DNA of 49,218 bases from Actinomycetota bacterium (GCA_020161795.1 JAIUOR010000019.1:1-49218); one strand, 5' to 3'. Counted from the first letter of the stretch, positions 28,511 through 38,782 are shown. Numbers and translations: made by a program. The notes: generated by a model not told the origin, from the letters alone.

Positions 28511-29094
28511 TCGCGCAACTGCGCGGCACCGTGGTGGCGGTCGGCGCCACCTGGGTGGTGGTGGAGACCGGCGGGTTCGGCCTGAAGGCGCTGTGCACCC
28601 CGGCCACCGCCGGCGCGCAACGCCTGGGCAAGGACACCACGCTGCACACCTCGCTGGTGGTGCGCGAGGACTCACTCACCCTCTACGGCTTCGCCGGCGC
28701 CGACGAGCGGGAGTGCTTCGAACTCGTCCAGACCGCCAGCGGGATCGGGCCCAAGATCGCGTTGGCGGTGGTGGCGACGCTGGGCGCCGACGATCTGCGG
28801 GCGGCGATCGCCGGCGGCAACGTGGCTGCTCTCACCCGCGTCCCGGGGATCGGTGCCAAGGGCGCCCAGCGGCTCATCCTGGAACTGAAGGACAAGGTCG
28901 GCCAGTTGGCGGTCGTCGGCCAGCAGGGCACGCTGGCCAGCGGCTGGCGCGATCAGGTGAAGGCCGGCCTGGAGGGCCTGGGCTGGTCGAGCCGGGACGC
29001 CGAGAGCGCCTGTGACCGAGTGGCCGGGCGGGCGGAGACCGAGGCCTCGGTGGCGATCCTGATGCGCGCGGCGCTGCAGAGCCTGGCAAAGTGA
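28507..29094 (+). CDS. ruvA: Holliday junction branch migration protein RuvA
   Basis: A 195 aa junction-binding subunit that holds the four-way junction while RuvB pumps DNA. The N-terminal OB domain ([12 protein letters not shown] to about 65) is followed by two helix-hairpin-helix motifs ([13 protein letters not shown] and [19 protein letters not shown]) and a C-terminal RuvB-contact domain (about 147-195). It is coupled at both ends: ATGA with ruvC and GTGA with ruvB. Confidence 0.95.
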   Translation: MIAQLRGTVVAVGATWVVVETGGFGLKALCTPATAGAQRLGKDTTLHTSLVVREDSLTLYGFAGADERECFELVQTASGIGPKIALAVVATLGADDLRAAIAGGNVAALTRVPGIGAKGAQRLILELKDKVGQLAVVGQQGTLASGWRDQVKAGLEGLGWSSRDAESACDRVAGRAETEASVAILMRAALQSLAK

Positions 29095-30143
29095 ACCCCG
29101 TGACCCGTTCCGAGGACGAGACCGATCCGCTCGACCCGTACGTCCACTTGGGCGAGCAGGCGGCCGAGTCCGCGCTGCGTCCGGGCAAGCTCGCCGAGTT
29201 CGGCGGGCAGCCGCGGGTCAGCGATCAGCTCGGCCTGGTACTGGACGCCGCCCGCCATCGCGGCGCCGTTCCCGAGCACGTCCTGCTCTCCGGCCCGCCC
29301 GGGCTCGGCAAGACCACCCTGGCGATGATCATCGCGGCCGAACTCTCCGCTCCGCTGCGGATCAGTTCCGGGCCGGCCATCCAGCACGCCGGCGACCTGG
29401 CCGCGATCCTCTCCGGGCTCACCGAGGGCGAGGTCTTCTTCCTCGACGAGATCCACCGCATGTCCCGCCCCGCCGAGGAGATGCTCTACCTGGCGATGGA
29501 GGACTTCCGGGTGGACGTGGTGGTGGGCAAGGGCCCGGGCGCCACCGCCATCCCGCTGGAGATCCCGCCGTTCACGCTGGTCGGCGCGACCACCCGCGCC
29601 GGTCTGCTGCCCGGTCCGCTGCGCGACCGGTTCGGCTTCACCGCCCAGCTCGACTACTACGACGCCCCCGCGCTGGAGCGGATCATCGTCCGTTCGGCCG
29701 GGCTGCTGGGGATCGAACTCGGGCCGGCGGCCGCCAAGGAGATCGCCTCCCGCTCCCGTGGCACCCCACGGATCGCCAACCGGCTGCTGCGCCGGGTGCG
29801 CGACTACGCCCAGGTTCGCTCCGACGGCCGGCTCACCCACGAGGTCGCGCAGGCGGCGTTGGAGCTGTACGAGGTGGATCCGCTGGGGCTCGACCGGCTC
29901 GACCGGGCGGTGCTGGACGCGTTGTGCCGCCGGTTCGGCGGTGGCCCGGTGGGGATCACGACGTTGGCCATGGCTGTGGCTGAGGAGACCGAGACGGTCG
30001 AGGAGGTGGCCGAGCCGTTCCTGGTGCGCCAGGGCTTTCTGGCCCGGACGCCGCGCGGGCGGGTGGCCACGCCGCGGGCCTGGGAACATCTCGGGCTGAC
30101 CCGCCCGCAGCAGGCGCCGGACCTGTTCTCCGGTAACGATTGA
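29091..30143 (+). CDS. ruvB: Holliday junction branch migration ATPase RuvB
   Basis: AAA+ motor of 350 aa. Walker A is GPPGLGKTT (68-76), Walker B is FFLDEIHRM, sensor 1 is VGATTRAG and the arginine finger is in GPLRDRFG. The C-terminal winged helix includes [17 protein letters not shown] and [18 protein letters not shown] 29091 overlaps the ruvA stop. The N-terminal tail (about 1-25) is acidic and typical of actinobacterial RuvB. Last gene of the SOS-controlled ruvCAB operon. Confidence 0.96.
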   Translation: MNPVTRSEDETDPLDPYVHLGEQAAESALRPGKLAEFGGQPRVSDQLGLVLDAARHRGAVPEHVLLSGPPGLGKTTLAMIIAAELSAPLRISSGPAIQHAGDLAAILSGLTEGEVFFLDEIHRMSRPAEEMLYLAMEDFRVDVVVGKGPGATAIPLEIPPFTLVGATTRAGLLPGPLRDRFGFTAQLDYYDAPALERIIVRSAGLLGIELGPAAAKEIASRSRGTPRIANRLLRRVRDYAQVRSDGRLTHEVAQAALELYEVDPLGLDRLDRAVLDALCRRFGGGPVGITTLAMAVAEETETVEEVAEPFLVRQGFLARTPRGRVATPRAWEHLGLTRPQQAPDLFSGND

Positions 30144-30187
30144 AGTTCCGCATCGGCGTCGATGCCGGATTTCGCGGGTTGCGGCGC

Positions 30188-30193
30188 TAGGCT
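30188..30193 (+). promoter_or_regulatory. Putative -10 box of the yajC-secDF operon
   Basis: TAGGCT lies in the 106-base gap after ruvB and would give a leader of about 55 nt ending with GAGGA before ATG 30250. Confidence 0.35.
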
Positions 30194-30249
30194 ACGAGGT
30201 CGGCGGACCCACCCGTCGCATGCAGCGATGCAACACGTGAGGATCTTTG

Positions 30250-30636
30250 ATGGAAACCATCGTCATGGTCGCGCTGATGGGCGCGGCACTGTACTTCCTG
30301 CTGCTGAGGCCGCAGCAGAAGCGTGCCAAGGAGCAGCAGGCGAAGATGGCTGCGCTCGAGGCCGGCGCCCGGATCATGACCATCTCCGGCATCGTGGGCA
30401 CTATCCGGCACCTGGGCGAGAAGCAGGCGATCATCGAGGTCGCCCCCGGCGTCGAGTTCACCATCGACAAGCGGGCCATCTCGACGCAGCCCGTCGAGGA
30501 TGAGTTCGAGTACGTCGACGACGCCGCTGGGGAAGTGACCGACGCTGAAGCGATCGAGCCGGTCAGCGACTACCCGACCTTCGAGAGCTTCGATCCGACG
30601 CCGCCGCCGGCCGACGAGGATCCCCGACAGAACTGA
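30250..30636 (+). CDS. yajC: Preprotein translocase subunit YajC
   Basis: A 128 aa single-span membrane protein of the Sec holotranslocon. The N-terminal helix (about 1-18) is followed by LLRPQQKRAKEQQAKM and the conserved beta domain AGARIMTISGIVGTIRHLGE...VEFTIDKRAI, then an acidic, Pro-rich actinobacterial tail. ATG 30250 has GAGGA seven bases upstream. It is followed by secD 33 bases later, the standard yajC-secD-secF order. Confidence 0.92.
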   Translation: METIVMVALMGAALYFLLLRPQQKRAKEQQAKMAALEAGARIMTISGIVGTIRHLGEKQAIIEVAPGVEFTIDKRAISTQPVEDEFEYVDDAAGEVTDAEAIEPVSDYPTFESFDPTPPPADEDPRQN

Positions 30637-30669
30637 GCAGTGCCGGTACGCCGGCAACAAGGACGAATC

Positions 30670-32319
30670 GTGGCAACGACAAGCAGGAAACATGCCCATC
30701 CGGTGCGCACCCTGGTGGTGTTCGGCGTGGTGGTGGCGGCACTGTACGCGGTGATGGCGGTCTCGGGAGTGTTCACTCCCAAGCTCGGCCTCGACCTGCG
30801 CGGCGGCACCACGATCACGCTGACCGCGGCCAACGTCACCGGCGAGGGATCGGTCGATCCGACCAGCCTGGAACTGGCGCGCACCATCATCCAGCAGCGC
30901 GTGGACTCGATGGGCGTCGGCGAGACCGAGGTGACCACCAGCGGCGATCGTCAGATCGTCGTGTCGGTGCCCAACGTCCAGGCCGAGGAACTGGTGGAGA
31001 TGGTCGGCAAGACCGCCCAGCTGTACTTCCGCAAGGTCTTCGCGGTTGCCGTCGCACCGGCGGCCGTCCCGGCACCGACCGACCCCGAGGCGAGCGATCC
31101 CGCGTCGGTCACGCCGGAGCCCTCGCCGACGGCCAACTCCCGTCCGTTGCCGCAGCTGCCGACTCCGGTGCCCAGCCCCCGTCCGACCGCCCCGGCGGAT
31201 CCGCAGCCCGGGCTGGACGAGCTGCTGGCCTGGCAGCCCTCCGAGCGGGACACCTCGGAGTTCGAGGCCTACACCTGTGGCGAGCCTTCGCCCACTCCTT
31301 CGGTGACCGACCAGCCGCTGATCGTCTGCGACGAGTCCCAGACCTACAAGTACCTGCTCGGCCCGGCGCTGATCAGCGGTGACAAGGTCGAGCGGGCCTA
31401 CGCCGCGGTGCCGCCCTCGTCGGTGTCGTGGGAGGTGGGGCTGGAGTTCGACGAGGCCGGCGCCGCCGACTTCAACACGGTCACCACCCACCTCTCCACC
31501 CAGACCGAGCCGCTGAACCAGTTCGCCATCGTGCTGGACGACGACGTCATCTCGGCGCCCTCGGTGTCCAAGCCGATCCCGGGCGGCCGGGCCTCGATCT
31601 CCGGCTCGTTCACCCAGGCCAGCGCCACCTCGCTGGCCAACGTCCTGACCTACGGCGCACTGCCGCTCTCCTTCGAGGTCTCCAGCGTCGACAACGTCTC
31701 GGCCAAGCTGGGCGGCGAGCAGCTGCAGGCCGGCCTCATCGCCGGCCTGATCGGCCTGGTCCTGGTGGTCGGCTACAGCCTGCTGTACTACCGCGGCCTG
31801 GCGATCGTGGTGGTGGCCTCGCTGGTGATCGCCGCCGTGATCACCTACGTGATGATGGTGTTGCTGGGCCAGGCGATGGGCTTCGCCCTCAACCTCCCGG
31901 GCATCGCTGGTGCCATTCTGGCGATCGGCGTCACAGCCGACTCGTTCATCATCTACTTCGAGCGAATCCGGGACGAGGCGCGCGAAGGCCGCGGCCTGCG
32001 AACCGCCATCGAGACGGGCTGGCTGCGTTCGCGCAAGACCATCCTGGTGGCCGACTCGGTGTCGCTGCTGAGCGCGGTGGTGCTGTTCGTGCTGGCGATC
32101 GGCTCGGTGCGGGGCTTCGCGTTCACGCTGGGGCTCACCACGATCATCGACATCGCGATCGTGTTCTGGTTCACCAAGCCGCTGATGACGCTGCTCGGCC
32201 GGACCAGGTTCTTCGGCGAGGGCCGCAGGTTCTCCGGCTTCGAGGCCGAGCACATGGGGGCCACGAACCCGCTGCATAGCGGCAACCGACGTCCGGCGAC
32301 GGCAGGGGGGGCAGCCTGA
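30670..32319 (+). CDS. secD: Protein translocase subunit SecD
   Basis: A 549 aa membrane protein that, with SecF, uses the proton gradient to pull exported proteins out of the Sec channel. It has an N-terminal helix (about 12-32), GLDLRGGT, a large extracytoplasmic domain interrupted by a Pro/Ser-rich insert (about 120-190, typical of actinomycetes), then five membrane helices (about 350-520) with GVTADSFIIYFERIRDE as the conserved helix motif. GTG 30670 has AAGGA at good spacing; GTG 30640 is an alternative 10 codons upstream. The stop shares one base with the secF ATG. Confidence 0.93.
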   Translation: MATTSRKHAHPVRTLVVFGVVVAALYAVMAVSGVFTPKLGLDLRGGTTITLTAANVTGEGSVDPTSLELARTIIQQRVDSMGVGETEVTTSGDRQIVVSVPNVQAEELVEMVGKTAQLYFRKVFAVAVAPAAVPAPTDPEASDPASVTPEPSPTANSRPLPQLPTPVPSPRPTAPADPQPGLDELLAWQPSERDTSEFEAYTCGEPSPTPSVTDQPLIVCDESQTYKYLLGPALISGDKVERAYAAVPPSSVSWEVGLEFDEAGAADFNTVTTHLSTQTEPLNQFAIVLDDDVISAPSVSKPIPGGRASISGSFTQASATSLANVLTYGALPLSFEVSSVDNVSAKLGGEQLQAGLIAGLIGLVLVVGYSLLYYRGLAIVVVASLVIAAVITYVMMVLLGQAMGFALNLPGIAGAILAIGVTADSFIIYFERIRDEAREGRGLRTAIETGWLRSRKTILVADSVSLLSAVVLFVLAIGSVRGFAFTLGLTTIIDIAIVFWFTKPLMTLLGRTRFFGEGRRFSGFEAEHMGATNPLHSGNRRPATAGGAA

Positions 32320-33476
32320 TGGCGCGCGGCAATGGCTTCGCTCACCGGCTCTACACCGGTGATCTCTCCTTCGACATCGTCGGCCGGCGACGTACCTGGT
32401 ACACCTTCACGACCGTCCTGCTGGCGATCTGCATCCTCGCCATCGGCATCCGCGGGCTGAACCTCGGCATCGAGTTCCGCGGCGGCGCCGACTTCCAGGC
32501 GCCCACCGCCGTCACCGCCACGACCGTGGACGAGGTGCGCGGTGCCGTGGAGCAGCTGGGCCTGCCCGACAACGACGAGCTCACGGTCACCACGATCGGC
32601 GACGGCAACGTCCGCGTGCAGACCCGCTCGCTGAGCGTCGAGGAGGTCGCCCAGGTCAAGCAGGCGATCGCCGGCCAGCTGGGCATCACCATCGACGACG
32701 TGGCCTATTCGCTGATCGGCGCGTCCTGGGGCCAGCAGGTCACCCAGCAGGCGCTGATCGCGCTGTTCGTCTTCGTCGGCCTGGTGATGCTGCTGATCGG
32801 GTTCTACTTCCGGGACTTCAAGATGTCCGTGGCGGCGATCCTGGCGCTCTTCCACGACCTGGTGATCACGATCGGCATCTATGCGCTGGTCGGCTTCTCG
32901 GTCACCCCCACCACGATGATCGGCGTGCTGACCATCCTGGGCTACTCGCTGTACGACACGGTGGTGGTGTTCGACAAGATCCGCGAGAACGTGGTCGACC
33001 TCACCAAGAGCAACCGCACCTACGCCGAGCAGGCCAACCTGGCGGTCAACCAGGTGCTGATCCGCTCGGTCAACACGACCATCATCGGCGTGCTGCCGGT
33101 GGCCGCCCTGCTGTTCACGGGCGCGTTCATCCTGCAGACCGGTCCGCTGAAGGATCTCGGCCTGGCGCTGTTCGTCGGCATGCTGGCCGGCGCCTACTCC
33201 TCGCTGTTCATCGCCTCGCCGCTGCTGACCGACATGCGCGAGTCGGAGCCGGAGATGAAGGAGCACCGCGCGCGGCTGGAGCGTCGCGCGGCTCGTTCGA
33301 AGGGACGCACGGTGCCCGCCCAGGCCGAGGAGGCGGTGGCCAGCGTGCCGCTGCTGGTGGCCGACGCCGAGCCCGCGGTCGATCCGGAGAACCTCGGCCT
33401 GGTGTCGGCCGAGACCCTGCAGGAACGCCACCGGGCACAGCCCGTGCGGCAATCGCGGAGTGACCGACGCAAGTGA
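32319..33476 (+). CDS. secF: Protein translocase subunit SecF
   Basis: A 385 aa partner of SecD with six membrane helices. Key stretches are GLNLGIEFRGGADFQ after helix 1, ALIALFVFVGLVMLLIGFYFRDFKM, and GYSLYDTVVVFDKIRENV with the conserved Asp/Arg of helix 4. The C-terminal 80 residues are charged and cytoplasmic, longer than in E. coli as usual in actinomycetes. It is coupled to secD (TGATG) and apt (GTGA). Confidence 0.95.
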   Translation: MARGNGFAHRLYTGDLSFDIVGRRRTWYTFTTVLLAICILAIGIRGLNLGIEFRGGADFQAPTAVTATTVDEVRGAVEQLGLPDNDELTVTTIGDGNVRVQTRSLSVEEVAQVKQAIAGQLGITIDDVAYSLIGASWGQQVTQQALIALFVFVGLVMLLIGFYFRDFKMSVAAILALFHDLVITIGIYALVGFSVTPTTMIGVLTILGYSLYDTVVVFDKIRENVVDLTKSNRTYAEQANLAVNQVLIRSVNTTIIGVLPVAALLFTGAFILQTGPLKDLGLALFVGMLAGAYSSLFIASPLLTDMRESEPEMKEHRARLERRAARSKGRTVPAQAEEAVASVPLLVADAEPAVDPENLGLVSAETLQERHRAQPVRQSRSDRRK

Positions 33477-34006
33477 ACGCCAACCGGGAGCTGATCGCCA
33501 GCCTGATCCGCGATGTCAAGGACTTCCCCAAGCCGGGAGTGCTCTTCAAGGACATCACCCCGCTGATCGCCTCGGCGGCCGGGTACCGGGCAGCCGTGGA
33601 GGAGCTGGCGGCGCTCGCGCCGCCCGGGATCGACGTCGTGGTCGGGATGGAGGCCCGGGGGTTCATCTTCGCCGGGCCGGTCGCGCTCGAACTCGGCGCC
33701 GGCTTCGTACCGGTCCGTAAGCCGGGCAAGCTGCCGGGCCAGGTGTACACCGAGACCTTCGCGCTGGAGTACGGCACCGAGTCGCTGGCCGTCCACGCCG
33801 ACGCGGTGCTGCCCGGGGCTCGCGTCCTGGTGATCGACGACGTGCTGGCCACCGGCGGCACGGTGGGCGCCACCGCCAAGCTGATCGAGCGGCTGGGCGC
33901 CGAACTGGTTCACGTGGCGGTGGTGATGGAGTTGAGCTTCCTGGGCGGCCGGGAGCACCTGGCCAAGCTCGGCGTGACCGACTGCTCGGCGGTGCTGACC
34001 ATCTGA
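33473..34006 (+). CDS. apt: Adenine phosphoribosyltransferase
   Basis: Purine salvage enzyme of 177 aa, converting adenine and PRPP to AMP. The PRPP-binding motif VLVIDDVLATGGT spans 118-130, and the flexible-loop region YTETFALEYGTESLAVH and GMEARGFIFAGPVA are typical of Apt. GTG 33473 overlaps the secF stop; the apt stop shares one base with the K+ channel ATG. The secDF-apt-rel order is common, but here a K+ channel gene lies between apt and rel. Confidence 0.95.
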   Translation: MNANRELIASLIRDVKDFPKPGVLFKDITPLIASAAGYRAAVEELAALAPPGIDVVVGMEARGFIFAGPVALELGAGFVPVRKPGKLPGQVYTETFALEYGTESLAVHADAVLPGARVLVIDDVLATGGTVGATAKLIERLGAELVHVAVVMELSFLGGREHLAKLGVTDCSAVLTI

Positions 34007-35082
34007 TGGCCAGGAAGCTGCGCCTCGGGCCCTCCAGCATCCCGCGCGGGCAAGCGCAGGTGCATCTTCCGTCGCGTGCCTCCACCCCCGCCGGCGAACT
34101 GCTGCTGCGGCTCCTGATCGGCCTGGCGCTGCTGCTCATCATCACGCTGGTGGTGTGGTTCGACCGCGACTCCTACGCCGACAACATCGCCCACGACGGC
34201 ATCAGCCTGATCGATGCCCTCTACTACGCGACCGTCACCATGACGACCACCGGCTACGGCGACATCACCCCGGTCTCCGAGCACGCCAGGCTGCTGAACG
34301 CCATCGTGATCACCCCGATCCGCATCGCGTTCCTGGTGCTGCTGGTCAGCACCACCGTCGAGGTGCTCGCCAACGAAGGAAGAAGGGCCCTGATGGACTC
34401 TCAGTGGCGCAAGACCCTGCGCAACCACACCGTCGTGATCGGTTACGGAACCATGGGTGCCAGCGCCATCGCGACCCTGGAACGGAACGGCGTCCCGCTG
34501 GAACGGATCGTGGTGATCGACCGCGACCCGCAGGCGGTGGCGGCGGCCAACCGGCACGGCCTGGCGGCCTTCGAGGGCGACGGCACCTCGCGGGAGCTGC
34601 TGCACCGCGCCGAGCTGCCCAAGGCCCGCGAGGTGATCGTCACCGTGAACCGGGACGACACCACCATCCTCACCACCCTCACCGTCCGGCAGCTGAACCG
34701 GACCGCCCATCTGGTGGCGGCGGTGCGCGACTCGCAGAACCTGCCGCTGGTGCGCCAGTCCGGTGCCGACGCGGTGGTCACCTCCGCCGACTCGGTCGGC
34801 CGGCTGATGGGGTTGTCGTCGATCAGCCCGCACCTGGGGACGGTGATCGAGGATCTGCTGACCAGCGGCGAGGGGCTGGAGATCATCCAGCGGATGGTGA
34901 CCCGCGAGGAGGACGGCCGCAGCTCCGCCGAGCTGCCGGGGGAGCGGGTGCTGGCCGTGATCCGCAACAAGACGATGCGCCGGTTCTACGAAGGCGCGGC
35001 CGAGACCCTGCACACCGGCGACGAGATCGTCGTCGTCCGCCGTTCGGCGAAAGCGCCGCCCAAGCGTCCCGAAGGATCCTGA
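34006..35082 (+). CDS. Two-helix potassium channel with RCK (TrkA-N) domain
   Basis: A 358 aa MthK-like channel. Membrane helix 1 is about 33-50, the pore loop has the K+ selectivity filter TTTGYGD (80-86), and helix 2 is about 95-118. The RCK Rossmann domain starts at HTVVIGYGTMG (141-151) with an acidic VVIDRD after strand 2, followed by an RCK_C domain to about 345. Ligand binding to the RCK ring should gate K+ flux. There is an internal Met130 (MDSQW) where MthK has a second start producing free RCK subunits. The start overlaps the apt stop in TGATG, and rel follows after 51 bases. Confidence 0.92.
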   Translation: MARKLRLGPSSIPRGQAQVHLPSRASTPAGELLLRLLIGLALLLIITLVVWFDRDSYADNIAHDGISLIDALYYATVTMTTTGYGDITPVSEHARLLNAIVITPIRIAFLVLLVSTTVEVLANEGRRALMDSQWRKTLRNHTVVIGYGTMGASAIATLERNGVPLERIVVIDRDPQAVAAANRHGLAAFEGDGTSRELLHRAELPKAREVIVTVNRDDTTILTTLTVRQLNRTAHLVAAVRDSQNLPLVRQSGADAVVTSADSVGRLMGLSSISPHLGTVIEDLLTSGEGLEIIQRMVTREEDGRSSAELPGERVLAVIRNKTMRRFYEGAAETLHTGDEIVVVRRSAKAPPKRPEGS

Positions 35083-35100
35083 CCCGGGAGCGACAGGGCA

Positions 35101-35106
35101 TATGCT
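35101..35106 (+). promoter_or_regulatory. Putative -10 box of rel
   Basis: TATGCT in the 51-base gap after the channel gene fits TANNNT; the leader of about 25 nt would contain GAGGGAG (35122-35128) as the ribosome binding site for GTG 35134. Confidence 0.3.
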
Positions 35107-35133
35107 GGGCGCCACGATCGAGAGGGAGTGCTG

Positions 35134-37434
35134 GTGACCACGCAGGGAGTCCATGGGCCTTACGGGGCCTCCGACGGGCTGCCCGGCGAGCCGCGCCCGG
35201 CGATCGCACCGAGTGCCAGCGATCAGCCGAGGCTGCGAATGCGGCAGATCCTCTCCCGCCTCGGCGCTCAGAAGCCGCAGCAGGCTCCCGTGCTGGATCC
35301 GCTGCTGCGCGTGCTGCGGGCCCACCACCCGAAGGCGGACGTCGCGCTGATCGAGCGGGCCTACCGCACCGCCGAGCACTATCACACCGGCCAGAAGCGC
35401 AAGAGCGGCGACGACTACATCACGCACCCGCTGGCCGTGGCGACGATCCTGGCCGAACTCGGGATGAACGAGCCGACGCTGTGCGCTGCCCTGCTGCACG
35501 ACACGGTGGAGGACACCTCCTACACCGTCGAGCAGCTGAAGGCCGACTTCGGCCCGGAGATCGCCGCGATGGTCGACGGCGTCACCAAGCTGGACAAGAT
35601 CCAGTACGGCGAGTCGGCCAAGGCCGAGACCATCCGCAAGATGGTGCTGGCGATGAGCAAGGACATCCGGGTGCTGGTGATCAAGCTCGCCGACCGGCTG
35701 CACAATATGCGCACCCTGGGCCACCTGCGGCAGGACAAGCAGGCCCGGATCGCCCACGACACCCTGGAGATCTTCGCGCCGCTGGCCCACCGGCTGGGCA
35801 TGAACGCGATCAAGTGGGAGCTGGAGGATCTCTCCTTCGCCACCCTGGAGCCGAAGATCTACGACGAGATCGTCAAGCTGGTCGCGGCTCGCGCGCCGCT
35901 GCGGGAGGAGTACCTCCGGGTGGTCACCGACCAGGTGCGGGCCGACCTGAGCGAGGCCGGCATCAAGGCGACGGTGTACGGCCGTCCCAAGCACTACTAC
36001 TCGATCTACCAGAAGATGGTCGTTCGCGGCCGTGACTTCGCCGACATCTACGACCTGGTCGGGCTGCGCATCCTGGTGGACTCCCAGCGCGAGTGCTACG
36101 CGGCGCTGGGGGTGATGCACGCGCGCTGGTCGCCGCTGCCGGGGCGGTTCAAGGACTACATCGCGATGCCGAAGTTCAACCTCTACCAGTCGCTGCACAC
36201 CACCGTGCTCGGGCCGGGCGGCAAGGCCGTGGAACTGCAGATCCGCACCCACGAGATGCACCGGCAGGCCGAGTATGGTGTCGCCGCGCACTGGAAGTAC
36301 AAGGAGGGCAAGGCCGACGGCAACGAGCTGAACTGGGTGCACCAGATCAGCCAATGGCAGAAGGAGACCGAGGATCCCACCGAGTTCCTGGACACGTTGC
36401 GCTTCGAGATCGCCACTGATGAAGTGTTCGTGTTCACCCCCAAGGGCGACGTGATCAATCTGCCTAAGGGGGCCACGCCGGTCGACTTCGCCTACTCGGT
36501 GCACACCGAGGTGGGTCACCGCTGCATCGGCGCCCGGGTGAACGGACGGCTGGTGCCGCTCGAATCCGAACTGGCCAGCGGCGACGTGGTGGAGGTGCTC
36601 ACCTCGAAGGCGGTGGGCGCCGGGCCGAGCCGGGACTGGCTGGGCTTCGTGGCCAGCCCCCGGGCCCGCGGGAAGATCCGGCAGTACTTCATGCGGGAGC
36701 GCCGGGAGGAGTCGATCGAGGCCGGCAAGGATCTGCTCACCAAGCAGATGCGGCGCGCCGGGCTGCCGCTGCAGCGGATGCTCACGATCGAGCAGATGAC
36801 CGGGTTGACCGAGCACTTCCGGGTCTCCGACGCCAGCGCCCTCTACGCCGCGATCGGCGAGGGGACGGTCAGCGCCCAGTCCGTCGTGCAGCGCCTGATC
36901 GCCGCCGAGGGCGGGGTCGAGGAGGTGGCCGAACTCGGCGTCGAGGACATCCCGGTCGTCGGCACCCACCGTCGCTCGCGGCACAGCGGGAGCGAAGCCG
37001 GCGTGGTGGTGCAGGGCGATCCGAACGTCTGGGTGAAGCTGGCCAAGTGCTGCATGCCGGTGCCGGGCGACGAGATCCTCGGCTTCGTCACCCGGGAGAA
37101 CGGGGTGTCGGTCCACCGGGTGGACTGCACGAACGCGCAGGACCTGAAGACGAAACCCGATCGGCTGGTCGAGGTCGCCTGGGCGCCGACCCCGGATTCG
37201 GCCTTCCGGGTCGCGCTGCACGTGGAGGGGCTGGACCGCACCGGCGTGCTGTCAGAGGTCACCCGCGCGATCAGCGATCATCACATCTCGATCCTGTCGG
37301 CCAACATGACCACGGCCAAGGACCGCACCTTCCGGTTCCGGCTGACCTTCGAGACCACCGACCCCAAGCACCTGGATCACCTGATCAGCGCGATCCGCAA
37401 GGTGTCCGGCGTCTACGACGTCTACCGTCTCTGA
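35134..37434 (+). CDS. rel: Bifunctional (p)ppGpp synthetase/hydrolase Rel
   Basis: RelA/SpoT homologue of 766 aa that makes and degrades the stringent-response alarmone. The HD hydrolase domain is intact ([12 protein letters not shown]), the synthetase domain has [13 protein letters not shown] and the [15 protein letters not shown] motif of the bifunctional type, followed by TGS (about 410-475), helical and zinc-finger regions with [14 protein letters not shown], and a C-terminal ACT domain (about 685-766). GTG 35134 is favoured over GTG 35128 because GAGGGAG lies six bases upstream. Confidence 0.95.
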   Translation: MTTQGVHGPYGASDGLPGEPRPAIAPSASDQPRLRMRQILSRLGAQKPQQAPVLDPLLRVLRAHHPKADVALIERAYRTAEHYHTGQKRKSGDDYITHPLAVATILAELGMNEPTLCAALLHDTVEDTSYTVEQLKADFGPEIAAMVDGVTKLDKIQYGESAKAETIRKMVLAMSKDIRVLVIKLADRLHNMRTLGHLRQDKQARIAHDTLEIFAPLAHRLGMNAIKWELEDLSFATLEPKIYDEIVKLVAARAPLREEYLRVVTDQVRADLSEAGIKATVYGRPKHYYSIYQKMVVRGRDFADIYDLVGLRILVDSQRECYAALGVMHARWSPLPGRFKDYIAMPKFNLYQSLHTTVLGPGGKAVELQIRTHEMHRQAEYGVAAHWKYKEGKADGNELNWVHQISQWQKETEDPTEFLDTLRFEIATDEVFVFTPKGDVINLPKGATPVDFAYSVHTEVGHRCIGARVNGRLVPLESELASGDVVEVLTSKAVGAGPSRDWLGFVASPRARGKIRQYFMRERREESIEAGKDLLTKQMRRAGLPLQRMLTIEQMTGLTEHFRVSDASALYAAIGEGTVSAQSVVQRLIAAEGGVEEVAELGVEDIPVVGTHRRSRHSGSEAGVVVQGDPNVWVKLAKCCMPVPGDEILGFVTRENGVSVHRVDCTNAQDLKTKPDRLVEVAWAPTPDSAFRVALHVEGLDRTGVLSEVTRAISDHHISILSANMTTAKDRTFRFRLTFETTDPKHLDHLISAIRKVSGVYDVYRL

Positions 37435-37461
37435 TCCTCACACCGCTGGCGCGGTCGTGGT

Positions 37462-38706
37462 CTAGCGGTTGAAGTCCGCCAGGGTCTCCCGGGCCTGATC
37501 GAGCCAGGTCTGGTAGGTCGCGATCGAATCGCGGGCCTTGGTCGCCGCCGAGGTGTCGCCCCGGGCCTCGGCCTTGGTGATCTTCTCGGTGAGCTTGGCG
37601 ATCTCGGCGCTCAGCATGGCCACGGTCTCTTCAGCCCGGGCCTTCGCCTCCGGGTCGGTGCGCCGCCATTCGTCCTCTTCGGCGTTGCGGACGGCGGACT
37701 CCAGCGCCTTCACCCGGGAATCCAGCGAGCGGATCTGCTCGCGCGGGACCTTGCCGACGGCGTTGAACTTGTCCAGGAAGGCGCGGAACGCGGTCTTGGC
37801 CTGGGCGATGTCGCTGATCGGCAGGATCGCGGCCTCGGCCTCGGCCAGCAGGGCCTCCTTGGTGGCCTGGTTGGCGCGGAACTCGGTGTCCTGCTCGCTG
37901 AGCACGCTCTGCCGGGCGGAGAAGAAGCCGTCCTGGATGCCGCGGAACTCGGCCCACAGCGCATCGTCCACCTCGCGGGGGGCTGGGCCGGCGGCCTTCC
38001 AGCGGGCCATCAGGTCGCGGAACGCCCCGGTGGTCGGGCCCCACTGCGTGGAGGTCGCCAGCTCCCGGGCCTCGGCGATGATGCCTTCCTTGATGCGGCG
38101 GGCCTCGTCGCGGCGAGCGGCCTGCTCGGCGAACTGCGCCTTGCGGCGGCGGGTGTAGGTGGTGCGGGCGGTGGAGAACCGGTGCCACAGCGCGTCGTCG
38201 GTGGCGCGATCGAGCCGGGGGAGCGCCTTCCAGTCGTCCAGCAGGGCGCGGAACCGGTTGACGCCGCCGCGCCAGTCGTTGCCCTCGGCCAGTGTCTCGG
38301 CCTCGACGACCATCTGCTCCTTGGCGTCCCGAGCGGCCTCCTGGGCCTTGGCGCGTTCGGCCCGGCGTGCCTCGGACTGGGCGTCCAGGACGGGGGAGAG
38401 CGCGTCCAGGCGGGCCACCAGCGCCGCGAGGTCGCCCACCGCATTGGCCGACTCGACCGACGTCCGCACGCCCTTCACGCTGTTGCGCGCCTCGTCGGGC
38501 GACAGCGCGCCGGCCTGGATCCGCTTCTCCAGCAGACCCACCTCGACCTCCAGCGCCTCGTAGCGCCGGACGTAGAAGGCCAGGGCCTCGGCGGGATCGG
38601 AATCGGGGATCTGACCGACGCTGCGTTCGCCCTCGGGAGTACGGACATAGACCGTGCCGTCGGGATCGACGCGACCGAAGTCTGCCGGACTTGCGGTGGA
38701 GTTCAT
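37462..38706 (-). CDS. DUF349 coiled-coil protein
   Basis: A 414 aa, strongly helical, Arg/Glu/Ala-rich protein made of repeated DUF349 units of about 70 residues, each with a WxxFxxxR-like core (DDALWHRFSTARTTYTRR, DDALWAEFRGIQDGFFSAR, then FRAFLDKFNAVGKVPRE). The N-terminal 40 residues hold a short beta segment (GTVYVRTPEGERSVGQ). The molecular role is unknown. ATG 38706 lacks a clear Shine-Dalgarno sequence. It is convergent with rel (27 bases apart) and divergent from the metallo-hydrolase gene, a common actinobacterial order between rel and hisS. Confidence 0.85.
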   Translation of the reverse strand: MNSTASPADFGRVDPDGTVYVRTPEGERSVGQIPDSDPAEALAFYVRRYEALEVEVGLLEKRIQAGALSPDEARNSVKGVRTSVESANAVGDLAALVARLDALSPVLDAQSEARRAERAKAQEAARDAKEQMVVEAETLAEGNDWRGGVNRFRALLDDWKALPRLDRATDDALWHRFSTARTTYTRRRKAQFAEQAARRDEARRIKEGIIAEARELATSTQWGPTTGAFRDLMARWKAAGPAPREVDDALWAEFRGIQDGFFSARQSVLSEQDTEFRANQATKEALLAEAEAAILPISDIAQAKTAFRAFLDKFNAVGKVPREQIRSLDSRVKALESAVRNAEEDEWRRTDPEAKARAEETVAMLSAEIAKLTEKITKAEARGDTSAATKARDSIATYQTWLDQARETLADFNR

Positions 38707-38770
38707 GGGGGATATCTTGCCCGATGCGACCGGCTGGCGCATCGTCGCGGGGCCAGGAGCGCTCAGACGA

Positions 38771-38776
38771 TAGGGT
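38771..38776 (+). promoter_or_regulatory. Putative -10 box for leaderless metallo-hydrolase/hisS transcript
   Basis: TAGGGT ends six bases before GTG 38783, so the transcript would begin at the start codon. Confidence 0.45.
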
Positions 38777-38782
38777 GAAGCC

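Noticed and set aside
30187-32277. 696-codon minus-strand frame across yajC and secD
   Set aside because: Low-complexity Gly/Arg/His-rich antisense translation of secD; no start context or homology.
33910-37221. 1103-codon minus-strand open frame across the K+ channel and rel
   Set aside because: Same shadow effect; it crosses two well-supported genes and shows no motif.
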